Source: Candidatus Aegiribacteria sp. MLS_C (GTDB lineage Bacteria; Fermentibacterota; Fermentibacteria; Fermentibacterales; JCC-6). From it: DNA of 64,000 nucleotides. The stretch spans positions 1 through 64,000 of the forward strand of contig LQBI01000032.1 in the NCBI GenBank assembly GCA_002030045.1, written 5' to 3'. The notes under the pieces were generated by a model, which was not told where the DNA came from, searched no databases, and was given only the letters and a program-made list of their open reading frames with translations. Shown one piece after another: positions 52,705 to 61,442 of this stretch (the first letter of the stretch is position 1; each line of letters starts with the position of its first letter). The translations under genes and the position numbers were made by a program.

Positions 52705-55156
52705 TGAGTATCTTCTCCAAATCCGAGCTGTGAGATGCAATCGATCTCCAGCCCTCTTCGCCGAGCCGAAGGTATACCTCGACTCTCCTTACCGTCACCG
52801 GGCCCTCAAACACTCCATCGAGGAGTATGTCGGGCCTGGCTTCCCTGTCGTCCGCCGGCACCATGAAACTGATACCGGTCTCATTGTCAATATCCACCGA
52901 GAGTACGGCGTCCATTCCCCTCAGTCTTCCGGCCAGTTCCTTCTCCCGGTCTCCGTTCCAGAACTCGGACCGGACCACGGTGTAGACCGCAGCAACCGGC
53001 GACTTATCGGGAGAAGACGCTCCATCGCCCAGGATCCAGGTCTCCTCCACGTTGAATCCCGCTGGCATGAAGCCGGAGAGCAGCGCGCCCGGATCACTCC
53101 CGGGTGAAGTTTCCAGTCGAATATCCACGTATTCGGCAACGCTTTCCATGCCCAGAGGCAGGGGCGGTCCGAACTGTACTCTTGGCCTTCTAACATAACC
53201 ACCTGACCATGAAACAGGCAAACCTGACCTTCTGAGAACCCTTCCCCACATCCTGACCGTATCGAGGTGGGACGTGTAGGCTGCGGCCCCCTTCTTCGAA
53301 TACCTAACCCTCAGGACTCCAGCCGACCCGCCTTCATCCTCCCCTGGAGGAGCTGCGTTGACCCGGGTCGTATTCGGGAGCAACCGCCCGGAACCTTTCT
53401 CTTCCCGGGTTCCCCTCCCGCCTCCGCAGGCGCCGCAGTTCCAGCACCCGCTGATCCTGCAGTCGGTAGTCGTCTCCCCCTCCCCGTACAACCGGTACTC
53501 CCTCTCCAGGAAGTCCCTGGAGACACCGGTGGAGATGAATTCCCACGGAAGGGACTCCCGTTGGTCGAGACCGAGCCTGAGTCTCTCCTCGAGCACGGGG
53601 TATTCCTCGATGATACGGCTCCATATGTCCCACCGGAACATGTCGGTCCAGGCGTCGAACCTGGCACCCCTCCTCGTGGCCTCCTCCAGCACGTCCGCCG
53701 TGGTCCCGTCGTCACCTAGGGACAGTATGGCCTCCACCGCTGCCACCCTGGGGCTGTTCCAGCTCAGGTTGACCTTTCTGCCGCATATCCTTCTGACAAT
53801 ACCTATCCTGCGCCAGATCTCCTCCTCTTTCATCTGGGGAGCCCACTGCAGGGGCGTAAGGGCCTTGGGCACGAAGGGCGACAGGGCTACCGTAACCGTC
53901 TTCCTTGGGTTGAGCCTGAATTCCCTGCTGACCTTGGCTACCTCCAGAGCAAGCCTCCCGATGCCCCTGACGTCCTCCTCCGTCTCCATCGGGAGGCCCA
54001 CGATGAAGTAGAGCTTGACCCCTCTCGCGCCAGAGCTGAATACGGTCCTCACCGCCTCCAGTATCGTACCGTCCTCCATGGGCTTGTTGATCCTGTTCCT
54101 GAGTTCCGGCGTGCCGGCCTCCGGAGCTATGGTGAGCCTTCCGGTGACGTCGTACCCCTCCTCGATGCGCAGGATGGTATCCGGTCTCATGGACGGCATC
54201 GAGGAAGCAGCGTGGTGCTTCGCCGTCACCCGCTCCATGCCCTCCAGCAGCCGGGGGAGCTGAGAATGGTCCGAGAGGGAGAGGGTAAGCATGCCGGCCT
54301 TCTCCCACCCCGTGGAACAGAGGACCGCATCCAATATGGAGAGGGCATCCTCGGCGGACCTCTCCCTGACGGGCCTGTACAGCTGCGAGGCCTGGCAGAA
54401 CCTGCATCCCCTGGTGCATCCCCTGGCTATCTCCACCACGGCCCTGTCCTGGGACACCCTGGCATTGGGCACCACCTGGTCGACGGGGGCATGCGATGTC
54501 TTCAGGGAGGATACCCTCTGCAGCTCTACCTTCCTTCTGCCAAGCGATGGCACGTAGACTCCAGGGACCTCGGCTGCGGCCTTCAGCCTTCCGCGTCTGC
54601 TCCCTTCGCCGGCGAGCAGCGTGAAGAGCCGTTCGGCCTGCTCCTCCACCTCCCCCAGGAAGATGAGGTCGGCAAAGGGGGCAAGGGGCAGCGGGTTCGC
54701 CAGTCCGCCGCCGCCGAAGACCAGCAGCGGCTGGTCCCCGCTCCTGTCGGCGCTCCTGAGAGGAAGCCCCATGAGATCGATGAGATGAAGGATATTGGTG
54801 TACAGGGACTCGCAGGGGACGGTGAAGCCCACCACCCGGCTCTCGACCACCGGCTGCCATCCCTCGAGGTCCACCCATGGAAGGGATTCCGCCGTAATGG
54901 TGGCGTCCAGGTCGGGGGCGGGCGAGAAGGCCCTCCTGACCTGGAAGCGGCCGGTCCCGATGAGCACGTGCCTGAGTATGGAGAGACCGAAATTGGACAT
55001 TCCCAGTTCGTAGACGTCGGGATATACCAGCGTCACCCTGGGCAGTCCCGCTTCGAGTGAGCCTTCCTTCGGCGGAAGAAGTGAGTTCCACTCCCCTCCG
55101 GTGTACTGCTGCGGTCTCCCGATGTTCAGGAGGTACCTGCGGTACGGATGCTCCAA
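52694..55156 (-). CDS. radical SAM (TIGR03960-like) - DUF2344 fusion protein
   Basis: Protein of 820 residues. The N-terminal half has the YTGGEWNS opening, PDVYELGMSNFGL and the segment FGGGGLANPLPLAPF, then the cluster motif CTRGCRFC (CxxxCxxC, near residue 250). The C-terminal 200 residues begin LRVRYSKKGAAAYTSHLD, the pattern of DUF2344/TIGR03936. A Cys-rich linker (CRISGCWNCGACGG) joins them. In many bacteria the two parts are separate adjacent genes before rng and rplU, so this context is conserved although the function is unknown. Start is TTG at 55156 without a strong site, five bases after the previous stop. Confidence 0.88.
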   Translation of the reverse strand: MEHPYRRYLLNIGRPQQYTGGEWNSLLPPKEGSLEAGLPRVTLVYPDVYELGMSNFGLSILRHVLIGTGRFQVRRAFSPAPDLDATITAESLPWVDLEGWQPVVESRVVGFTVPCESLYTNILHLIDLMGLPLRSADRSGDQPLLVFGGGGLANPLPLAPFADLIFLGEVEEQAERLFTLLAGEGSRRGRLKAAAEVPGVYVPSLGRRKVELQRVSSLKTSHAPVDQVVPNARVSQDRAVVEIARGCTRGCRFCQASQLYRPVRERSAEDALSILDAVLCSTGWEKAGMLTLSLSDHSQLPRLLEGMERVTAKHHAASSMPSMRPDTILRIEEGYDVTGRLTIAPEAGTPELRNRINKPMEDGTILEAVRTVFSSGARGVKLYFIVGLPMETEEDVRGIGRLALEVAKVSREFRLNPRKTVTVALSPFVPKALTPLQWAPQMKEEEIWRRIGIVRRICGRKVNLSWNSPRVAAVEAILSLGDDGTTADVLEEATRRGARFDAWTDMFRWDIWSRIIEEYPVLEERLRLGLDQRESLPWEFISTGVSRDFLEREYRLYGEGETTTDCRISGCWNCGACGGGRGTREEKGSGRLLPNTTRVNAAPPGEDEGGSAGVLRVRYSKKGAAAYTSHLDTVRMWGRVLRRSGLPVSWSGGYVRRPRVQFGPPLPLGMESVAEYVDIRLETSPGSDPGALLSGFMPAGFNVEETWILGDGASSPDKSPVAAVYTVVRSEFWNGDREKELAGRLRGMDAVLSVDIDNETGISFMVPADDREARPDILLDGVFEGPVTVRRVEVYLRLGEEGWRSIASHSSDLEKILIEG

Positions 55157-55161
55157 GTCGC

Positions 55162-55695
55162 TCAGGTCCCGATGCGGCGAAGGAACCTTATCTCCTGCGA
55201 GACAGGGTTCGCAAGGAGCCCTTTTCGGCGGTGGGTGGCCACGGAGACCTCCATCGCCATGGACTCGGCCTCCTGTTCGGAGAAGGAGCCGTCATAACCC
55301 AGTCTCCACAGCACCGAATACCTCACGGGCCCCAGTCCCGGATGGCTCCGCCCCAGGATGTTCGACCAGTTCTCCGATACGCTGTCCACCATGTCCGTGA
55401 CCAGGACCGGTACCCAGAGGAGGCCGCCTTCGGAATTGCCGGCGTCCAGCTCCGACTCGAAGCACCACTTCTGTTTGTTCGGATTGACTATGTCCGTGTA
55501 GTGTCGGACCACTCCGGTAACGGACTCCTCCGTCGCGCCCTCTCCGGTAAAGTCCCAGTGGTCGTACCTGAGAATGACGGACGGGCAGCAGACGGGGCTG
55601 ATCCTGGCGAGGGTCGACCGGGCGGTGACTGCTGCGGGGTCCGGCGCCTTCAGGCTGACCGCTATCGCCGTTCCGCCCGATGTTCTTCCGATCAT
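55162..55695 (-). CDS. divergent double-domain PurS-like protein
   Basis: Protein of 177 residues; probably the PurS component of FGAM synthase. Two halves each look like a PurS domain. Residues 9-82 have AIAVSLKAPDPAAV (compare VYVSLK in B. subtilis PurS), a helix, RYDHWDF and a second helix ending DIVNP (68-72). Residues 92-173 have VPVLVTD, RLGYDGSFSE and a helix ending RRKGLLANPVSQEIRF, which matches the PurS C-terminal pattern (KLLANTVIEDYR or LLVNPVVEEYEV). The start at 55695 overlaps the purQ stop (ATGA). purL is of the small type that needs PurS, and no other purS is present. This is motif-level inference, not a database result. Confidence 0.65.
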   Translation of the reverse strand: MIGRTSGGTAIAVSLKAPDPAAVTARSTLARISPVCCPSVILRYDHWDFTGEGATEESVTGVVRHYTDIVNPNKQKWCFESELDAGNSEGGLLWVPVLVTDMVDSVSENWSNILGRSHPGLGPVRYSVLWRLGYDGSFSEQEAESMAMEVSVATHRRKGLLANPVSQEIRFLRRIGT

Positions 55696-56522
55696 GCCGC
55701 GCCTCCGCCGAAATGCTCCAGCAGGCTCCGGAAGAAGAGGGATCCCGGACCCGGTGCCGTTCCGAGATTCCCTCCGGACAGCGCCGCTGACCGCCTGTCC
55801 CCCCATTCACCGGGGATCCACGGAGGAAGCTGCCAGAGATGGAAGGCCCTCTCCGGGTGCGGCATCATGGCCAGCACGTTGCCCTCCGGGTTCATCACCG
55901 CCGCAAGGTTATGGAATGAACCGTTGGGGTTGAGCGGGTAGACCCCGCTCTCCTCCCCTGCATGGCTGCAGTATGCCAGCGCCTCCACCGGTCGGGTCCT
56001 TCCTGCGTCCTGCTTCCGGAATACGAATCGGCCCTCGGCGTGTGCTATCGGTATGGGAACGGGTGATCCTCCCAGCGCGCTCAGCCAGGGATTCCCGATC
56101 CCCGCACCGTTCCTGACCCGGACGAAGACCCAGGTGCTCAGGTAGCCGCTCCTTCCGCTCACGTGGTTCGCTGCCAGTGCAGCCTCTATGCGGCCAGGCT
56201 CCCATCCGGGCACCAGTCCGCTCTCCACCAGCACCTGTGCGCCGTTGCAGATACCCAGCACGGGTCTGCCCCCTGAAGCGCCCTCAACGACCAGGTCCAT
56301 CAGGTTCTCCTTGGCCGCCACCGCGCCGGCCCTCACCCGGTCCTGGAAGGAGAATCCTCCCGGCAGGACGAAGGCGTCGGGGGAAGCGTCCCGAAGCGGC
56401 TGCAGCTGGTTCCACCTGAATATTCGGCACTCCATTCCGGAAACCTCCACCACCCTGGCGGTCTCGTACTCGCAGTTGGAGCCCGGGAACTGTATGACCG
56501 CCACCAGCGGCAGGTCCTTCAC
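55692..56522 (-). CDS. purQ: phosphoribosylformylglycinamidine synthase, glutaminase subunit
   Basis: Class I glutamine amidotransferase that feeds ammonia to PurL. The protein has 276 residues, longer than the common PurQ of about 225. The nucleophile is in LGICNGAQV, the His-Glu pair in MMPHPERA, and QFPGSNCEYET is the N-terminal hallmark. Extra length lies at the C-terminus (after HPERAFHLWQ), as in PurQ forms of some archaea and candidate phyla. Start is GTG at 56522 overlapping the purL stop (GTGA) with GGAGG seven bases upstream. Confidence 0.95.
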   Translation of the reverse strand: MKDLPLVAVIQFPGSNCEYETARVVEVSGMECRIFRWNQLQPLRDASPDAFVLPGGFSFQDRVRAGAVAAKENLMDLVVEGASGGRPVLGICNGAQVLVESGLVPGWEPGRIEAALAANHVSGRSGYLSTWVFVRVRNGAGIGNPWLSALGGSPVPIPIAHAEGRFVFRKQDAGRTRPVEALAYCSHAGEESGVYPLNPNGSFHNLAAVMNPEGNVLAMMPHPERAFHLWQLPPWIPGEWGDRRSAALSGGNLGTAPGPGSLFFRSLLEHFGGGAA

Positions 56523-58807
56523 CGCAGGCCCTCCTCTCTCCATACGACCCTCTCGAGGAGGGACCGGTATTCATCGAGAAGGGGCTCGAGGAGTATCTCC
56601 ATTCCTCCAGACCTGATAGAGAAGGTCCCGGTCACCCTGCCCGCCACCGAAACGAAATCCGGTACCGTCTCCATGGACGCCAACCCCTCCGGAGGCACTT
56701 CCATGAGGTAGCCCGGTGTCTCCGAGTACAGGTAAACAGGGTCGGCATCAGTTCTATTCAGCACCATTCCCCTCCTGGCGTCGGGCCTGGACGCCATTGA
56801 CATCTCCGCGGCGGCCATCAGCAGTCCGCCCTCCGATATGTCATGCACGGACCTGCAGATCCCGCGACGGTGGCATTCCAGCACGAACTCCGCCATGCTC
56901 CTCTCCAGGCCGCCGTCGAAACCGGGCACCCTCCCCCCCCTGTGACCGAGGCATTCCCTGTAGTATAGGCTTCCTCCAAGTTCGTCCCGTCTGGGGCCGA
57001 CCAGCAGTATGGTATTGCCCGGCTCCTTCAGTGAGATATCCGTGGCGGTGGTGAAATCGTCCATCCTTCCGAATACTGCCACTATGGGCGAGGGAGGGAT
57101 GGCCCCCCCGGCGGACGACTGGTTGTAGAAGCTCACGTTGCCCGATACCACCGGGAGCGGTCCTCCGCCCTCATGCAGTCCCAGCACACCGCAGGCCATG
57201 GCGATGCCCCGGACCCCCCGGCCGAACTGCCAGAAGACCTCCGGGTCCTCCGGGCTGCCGTAGTTGAGGCAGTCGGTCACCGCTATGGGGATCGCTCCCA
57301 CCGCCACCACGTTGCGGACGGCCTCTCCCACAGCGTGGGCCCCGGCCAGGAAGGGGTCCAGCTCGCCGTACCATGGATTGCCGTCGCCCGAAACGGCCAG
57401 ACCCGCGCTGCATCCGGGTATGGGTGCGGTCACGCAGGCGTCGGCCTCCCCCGGTCTGAACCTGGTGCAGCCCTGCACCTCGCTGTCGTAATAGCTCCAG
57501 ATCGGACGGCGGCTTGCGCCGTCGAAGGACAGGAGCATGCGCCCGAGGTCCTCCCCGGGTCGACAGGGTCTCTCCTCCGGTTCCACGGGGATGACCGGAG
57601 CCGGCCTCTCCTCCCTGGTGTAGACAATCCCCTCGGTAATGCTCTCTACAGGGGCACAGGCCACTTCGCTGCCGGCCTGCACGACCCTGTAGGTCGTTTC
57701 CTCCGTGAACCTTCCTATGAGGAATGCTCCGGCGCCGGGGAACAGCCTGGGAAGCTCGTAGTCAACGTTGTAGATGTCCATGACCTCCCGGGCCACTCGA
57801 AGGGGCACCGCCAGTCCGTAGCGTTCCTGAGTCTCGGCGCAGGCCACGACCTCCGGCGGAAGACCCCCTATGGAAACCGGCACGCTGTCCAGGTCGACCA
57901 CGATGCCCAGGCCTCCGTGCGCCGCCATCTCGCTGGTGACGCATGCTATTCCTCCCGCTCCCAGGTCCTTGAAGCCGAAGCTTACCCCCTTCTCGAAGAG
58001 ATGGTCGAGTACTGCCGCGTTGGCTTCCGAGAGCACTCTCTTCAGGAACGGGTCGGCCACCTGCACGGCACCCTTCCTTGAATCGTCCTCCAGGTCGGAG
58101 GAGGCGAATGTGGCCCCTCCGAAACCCGTGTCGTCGGTGGGTTTCCCGGTGAGTATGAGGACGTACTGCTCGCCGTGTGCCTCCGGCGGAGCGTAACTGT
58201 GGACTATTCGGTCCCTCCTGACGAAACCGAGTGCTACCACGTTCACCAGGCAGTTGTCGTCGTATCCGGGATGAAAACGGGTGTCGCCGCCGAGGTTGGG
58301 TACTCCCAGCGCGTTCCCGTACTTCCAGATCCCTTCAATCACTCCCCTGCAGATGCTCCTGCATCTCTCGCCGGAAGGTCCGGCGGGGTCGCCGAAACGC
58401 AGCAGGTCGAGGGAACCTGTCACCCTGGCGCCCATGCAGTACACATCCCTCACTATTCCACCGATACCGGTGGCCGCACCTTCAACGGGAAGTAACTGGG
58501 ATGGATGATTGTGGCTCTCATGGGCCACCACGAGGCACCATTCGTTCCCCTCCCATTCGGCGAAGCTCACTATGCCGGCATCCTCGCCGGGGCCCAGGAC
58601 CACAAGGGGCCCCTGGGTGGGAAGGAGCCTCAGGGTCGTCCGCGAACTCTTGTAGGAGCAGTGTTCGCTCCACATCGTGTCGAAAAGATGGAATTCAAGG
58701 GGAGTGGGCATACGGCCGACGTAACCCGCCAGCTTCTCGGCCTCCTCGGTCCTCATGGCCAGGCCCCTGGTCCTTATGACCTCTTCCAGCTCTTTTCTAA
58801 GGTCCAT
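56519..58807 (-). CDS. purL: phosphoribosylformylglycinamidine synthase subunit PurL (small type)
   Basis: Synthetase subunit of FGAM synthase, 762 residues, without the fused glutaminase and N-terminal PurS domains of the large type. Motifs are MWSEHCSYKSS, AHESHNHPSQ, GVPNLGGDTRFH, FKDLGAGGIA and HDISEGGLLMA. The protein needs separate PurQ and PurS partners; purQ follows directly and a PurS-like gene follows purQ. The ATG at 58807 has AGAGG upstream. Confidence 0.96.
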   Translation of the reverse strand: MDLRKELEEVIRTRGLAMRTEEAEKLAGYVGRMPTPLEFHLFDTMWSEHCSYKSSRTTLRLLPTQGPLVVLGPGEDAGIVSFAEWEGNEWCLVVAHESHNHPSQLLPVEGAATGIGGIVRDVYCMGARVTGSLDLLRFGDPAGPSGERCRSICRGVIEGIWKYGNALGVPNLGGDTRFHPGYDDNCLVNVVALGFVRRDRIVHSYAPPEAHGEQYVLILTGKPTDDTGFGGATFASSDLEDDSRKGAVQVADPFLKRVLSEANAAVLDHLFEKGVSFGFKDLGAGGIACVTSEMAAHGGLGIVVDLDSVPVSIGGLPPEVVACAETQERYGLAVPLRVAREVMDIYNVDYELPRLFPGAGAFLIGRFTEETTYRVVQAGSEVACAPVESITEGIVYTREERPAPVIPVEPEERPCRPGEDLGRMLLSFDGASRRPIWSYYDSEVQGCTRFRPGEADACVTAPIPGCSAGLAVSGDGNPWYGELDPFLAGAHAVGEAVRNVVAVGAIPIAVTDCLNYGSPEDPEVFWQFGRGVRGIAMACGVLGLHEGGGPLPVVSGNVSFYNQSSAGGAIPPSPIVAVFGRMDDFTTATDISLKEPGNTILLVGPRRDELGGSLYYRECLGHRGGRVPGFDGGLERSMAEFVLECHRRGICRSVHDISEGGLLMAAAEMSMASRPDARRGMVLNRTDADPVYLYSETPGYLMEVPPEGLASMETVPDFVSVAGRVTGTFSIRSGGMEILLEPLLDEYRSLLERVVWREEGLR

Positions 58808-58859
58808 TGGTACCTCTTCCGGAAGTCCGCTGCCCGACAGGCGTCCCGGGAAAACGCCT

Positions 58860-60014
58860 CTAGGAGCCAAGCGAGGATATGAAAGCCTTGGCGCCGAGGT
58901 CCTGGAGGACCTGTTCTGCTTCCTCGCTGCTTCCCGCCTGGATCACCATGTACCGCAGCTTCACCGAACCCAGGCTCTCCCCAGCGTCGTTCCTGAGGGC
59001 GGGAAGACCGTCAAGGAGCTTGTGCATTACGCTCTCCATTCCTCCCTGGTCGGTGCCGGGCAGAAGCAGTGTGATCTTGTCGGTGCCGGTGCGGAGCCCT
59101 ATGTCGATATTCCTCATCTTGGCCTTGAGATGGTTGGCTGCGATGGACATGAACTCCCTGGCCCTGAACCGGTCCTCCATCGAACCCCGCTCCACCACCA
59201 GCTCCATTACCGCCAGGGGGCTCTCGAACCTGCGGACCCTCTCCAGCTCCTGGGTGAGGAGAGGTTCCAGCCTGCCCCGGTTGGGAAGGCCGGTGTCAGG
59301 GTCCAGGTCCGCCGCCGACTCGAACCTTCCCAGTAGCCTTATTCCCTCGAGCGCGGCCGCCCCCACTGCGGCTATGGATACCAGTCTCTCCCTGGGAAGT
59401 GTAGCGGTGATGGGAATATCCAGCAGGCATATCACTCCGTAGAGCACTCCCTGGGACATCATGGGGGCCGCGATGTCGGGCAGGAACCCCGGAATGGCAG
59501 TCTTCTCCAGCCTGATCCTGGTGAGTTCGCTTACCTTCTCGAGGTTCTTCCTCTCGAATACCATACCCGTCTCGGCTACGAAACCGACATGGCCGTCGCC
59601 GACGTTGACCACCAGGGGCTGCTTGAGCACGTCACCCAGCCCCTCCGACCACACCAGCCCAAGCTTGCCGCCCCTCACGTCCGCCAGGAATACGGCTATC
59701 CTCTCGCAATCGGTAAGCTTCTTCATCGACCTGGCGACCAGGTTGGCAAGTTCGTCGGGGGTGCGGGCGGAGAAGATCTGCTTGACGAACTCGGGGAACA
59801 GTATGGCAAGGTCCCTGTGCTTCTTGATCTCCAGGTCGTACCTCGTCTGCCTTGCGTCGGACTCCTGCTGCTGCAGCCTGAGCGTGGCGACGCTGTTCTT
59901 AAGGTCTCCTATGCGTTCCTCGTACTCCACCGCCCTCTTCCTGGCAACGAGGACCTGTATCAGCCACATGATCAGAAGACCAGCGGCCAATCCCGCTAAC
60001 AAACCAGCGATCAT
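58860..60014 (-). CDS. membrane GAF protein with degenerate GGDEF domain
   Basis: Protein of 384 residues. A membrane segment at about 4-22 is followed by a coiled coil (30-70), a GAF domain (about 80-225) and a GGDEF-type fold opening DLDPDTGLPNRGRL. The signature that should read GG[DE]EF is TGTDKI, and flanking metal residues are not kept, so diguanylate cyclase activity is unlikely. It may be a ligand sensor or a scaffold. ATG 60014 has GGAGGG upstream. It lies between purB and purL. Confidence 0.82.
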   Translation of the reverse strand: MIAGLLAGLAAGLLIMWLIQVLVARKRAVEYEERIGDLKNSVATLRLQQQESDARQTRYDLEIKKHRDLAILFPEFVKQIFSARTPDELANLVARSMKKLTDCERIAVFLADVRGGKLGLVWSEGLGDVLKQPLVVNVGDGHVGFVAETGMVFERKNLEKVSELTRIRLEKTAIPGFLPDIAAPMMSQGVLYGVICLLDIPITATLPRERLVSIAAVGAAALEGIRLLGRFESAADLDPDTGLPNRGRLEPLLTQELERVRRFESPLAVMELVVERGSMEDRFRAREFMSIAANHLKAKMRNIDIGLRTGTDKITLLLPGTDQGGMESVMHKLLDGLPALRNDAGESLGSVKLRYMVIQAGSSEEAEQVLQDLGAKAFISSLGS

Positions 60015-60042
60015 CTGAACCACCCTCCAGGGAATGTCGTAT

Positions 60043-61344
60043 TCAGTTTTCCAGCAGGCCGAGCCTGCCCAGTGTACTATTCTCGTTCCTCAGGTGATAC
60101 TCAAGGGCGCACACTTCCCGAATGTCCGCCCCGGAAAGGTGCCGCCCCAGCTCCGGATCCTCCAGGGCCGTCTCAAGGAAGCTTGCGCCGTTCCGCATGG
60201 CCTCCATGGCTGTTGCCTGGACCAGCGCGTAGGCCTCCTCCCTGGTCAGTCCTGCTTCTATCAGCGCCAGGAGCACGCTCTGGGAATAGAATCTGTCACC
60301 CGCCGACTCCAGGACCTCCCTGGCCCTCTCGGGGAACACCCGAAGCCCATCGACCAGTCCCACCGCCTTCCTCAGCATGTATAAAGCGATACCGCAGGCA
60401 TCGGGGAACAGGAACCTCTCCGCCGAGGAATGGCTGATGTCACGCTCGTGCCATAGGGCCGTGTCCTCCATCGCCGGGACAAGGTACCCCCTGAGCATCC
60501 TGGCGAGTCCGCAGAGCCTCTCGCTGACGATGGGGTTCCGCTTGTGGGGCATTGCGCTGGAACCCTTCTGCCCCGCCGTGAACGGCTCCTCAACCTCGCC
60601 GACCTCCGACCTCTGGAGGTGCCTTATCTCGGTGGCCAGCCGTTCCAGCATACCGCCGACCGATGCAAGGGCGTAGATGAACTCGGCGTGCCTGTCCCTG
60701 GCCACCACCTGTGTGGCCACCAGTTCCCTCCCTATGCCCAGCCTTCCGCATACGAACTCCTCCACCGACGGGTCGAGGTAGGCATAGGTGCCCACGGCGC
60801 CGGAGACCTTCCCCACGCATGCCGACTCGAGGCCCGCCCCAAGCCTTCTGCGGACCCTTCCATGCTCCGAGTAGTAGCCGGCGAACTTGAGCGCCATCGT
60901 GGTGGGCTCGGCGAACATGCCGTGGCTCCTGCCCATGCAGATGACCCCCCTGGTCCTGCTCACCAGCCTTCGAAGAGCTTCACCCAGGGCATCCAGCTCC
61001 CGCATGATGAGTTCGCCGCTGTCCTTGATCTGGGTGGCCAGACAGGTGTCCAGTACGTCACTGGAGGTCATTCCGTAGTGGATGTGCCTGGATTCGGGTC
61101 CCAGGTTCTCGGAGACGCTCGTGAGAAAGGCTATCACGTCGTGTCTCACCGTCGCCTCTATCTCTTCTATCCTGCGGGGATCGAATGAGGCGCCCTCGAC
61201 GATCTTCTCGAAGTCCTCCCTGGGAACCAGGCCGGCCTCCGTCCTGGCCTCCACGGCCAGCAGCTCTATCCTGAGCCATCGCTCATACCTGGATACCGTG
61301 GACCAGATCCCCTCCATCTCCGGCAGGGAGTACCGCTGGATCAT
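60043..61344 (-). CDS. purB: adenylosuccinate lyase
   Basis: Cleaves SAICAR and adenylosuccinate in purine synthesis. The protein has 433 residues. The fumarase-superfamily signature is GSSAMPHKRNP; HYGMTSSDVLDT carries the catalytic His region and GRSHGMFAEPTT another active-site strand. GGAAGGGG lies five bases before the ATG at 61344. With purL and purQ it forms a partial purine operon interrupted by the GAF protein. Confidence 0.96.
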   Translation of the reverse strand: MIQRYSLPEMEGIWSTVSRYERWLRIELLAVEARTEAGLVPREDFEKIVEGASFDPRRIEEIEATVRHDVIAFLTSVSENLGPESRHIHYGMTSSDVLDTCLATQIKDSGELIMRELDALGEALRRLVSRTRGVICMGRSHGMFAEPTTMALKFAGYYSEHGRVRRRLGAGLESACVGKVSGAVGTYAYLDPSVEEFVCGRLGIGRELVATQVVARDRHAEFIYALASVGGMLERLATEIRHLQRSEVGEVEEPFTAGQKGSSAMPHKRNPIVSERLCGLARMLRGYLVPAMEDTALWHERDISHSSAERFLFPDACGIALYMLRKAVGLVDGLRVFPERAREVLESAGDRFYSQSVLLALIEAGLTREEAYALVQATAMEAMRNGASFLETALEDPELGRHLSGADIREVCALEYHLRNENSTLGRLGLLEN

Positions 61345-61442
61345 CACAACCCCTTCCTGGAATCGGTACGTAAACGGTCATTGGCTTAATATATCAAACT
61401 CCGTCGTGCCCGTTCACGGAACGCCCTCCGAAGCCAGGCGGT

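Noticed and set aside
51202-52707. 501-codon open frame on the plus strand
   Set aside because: Antisense to rng; a shadow of strong third-position GC.
61348-61442. Promoter for purB
   Set aside because: A TATATT-like -10 is present but no acceptable -35 at the right distance.
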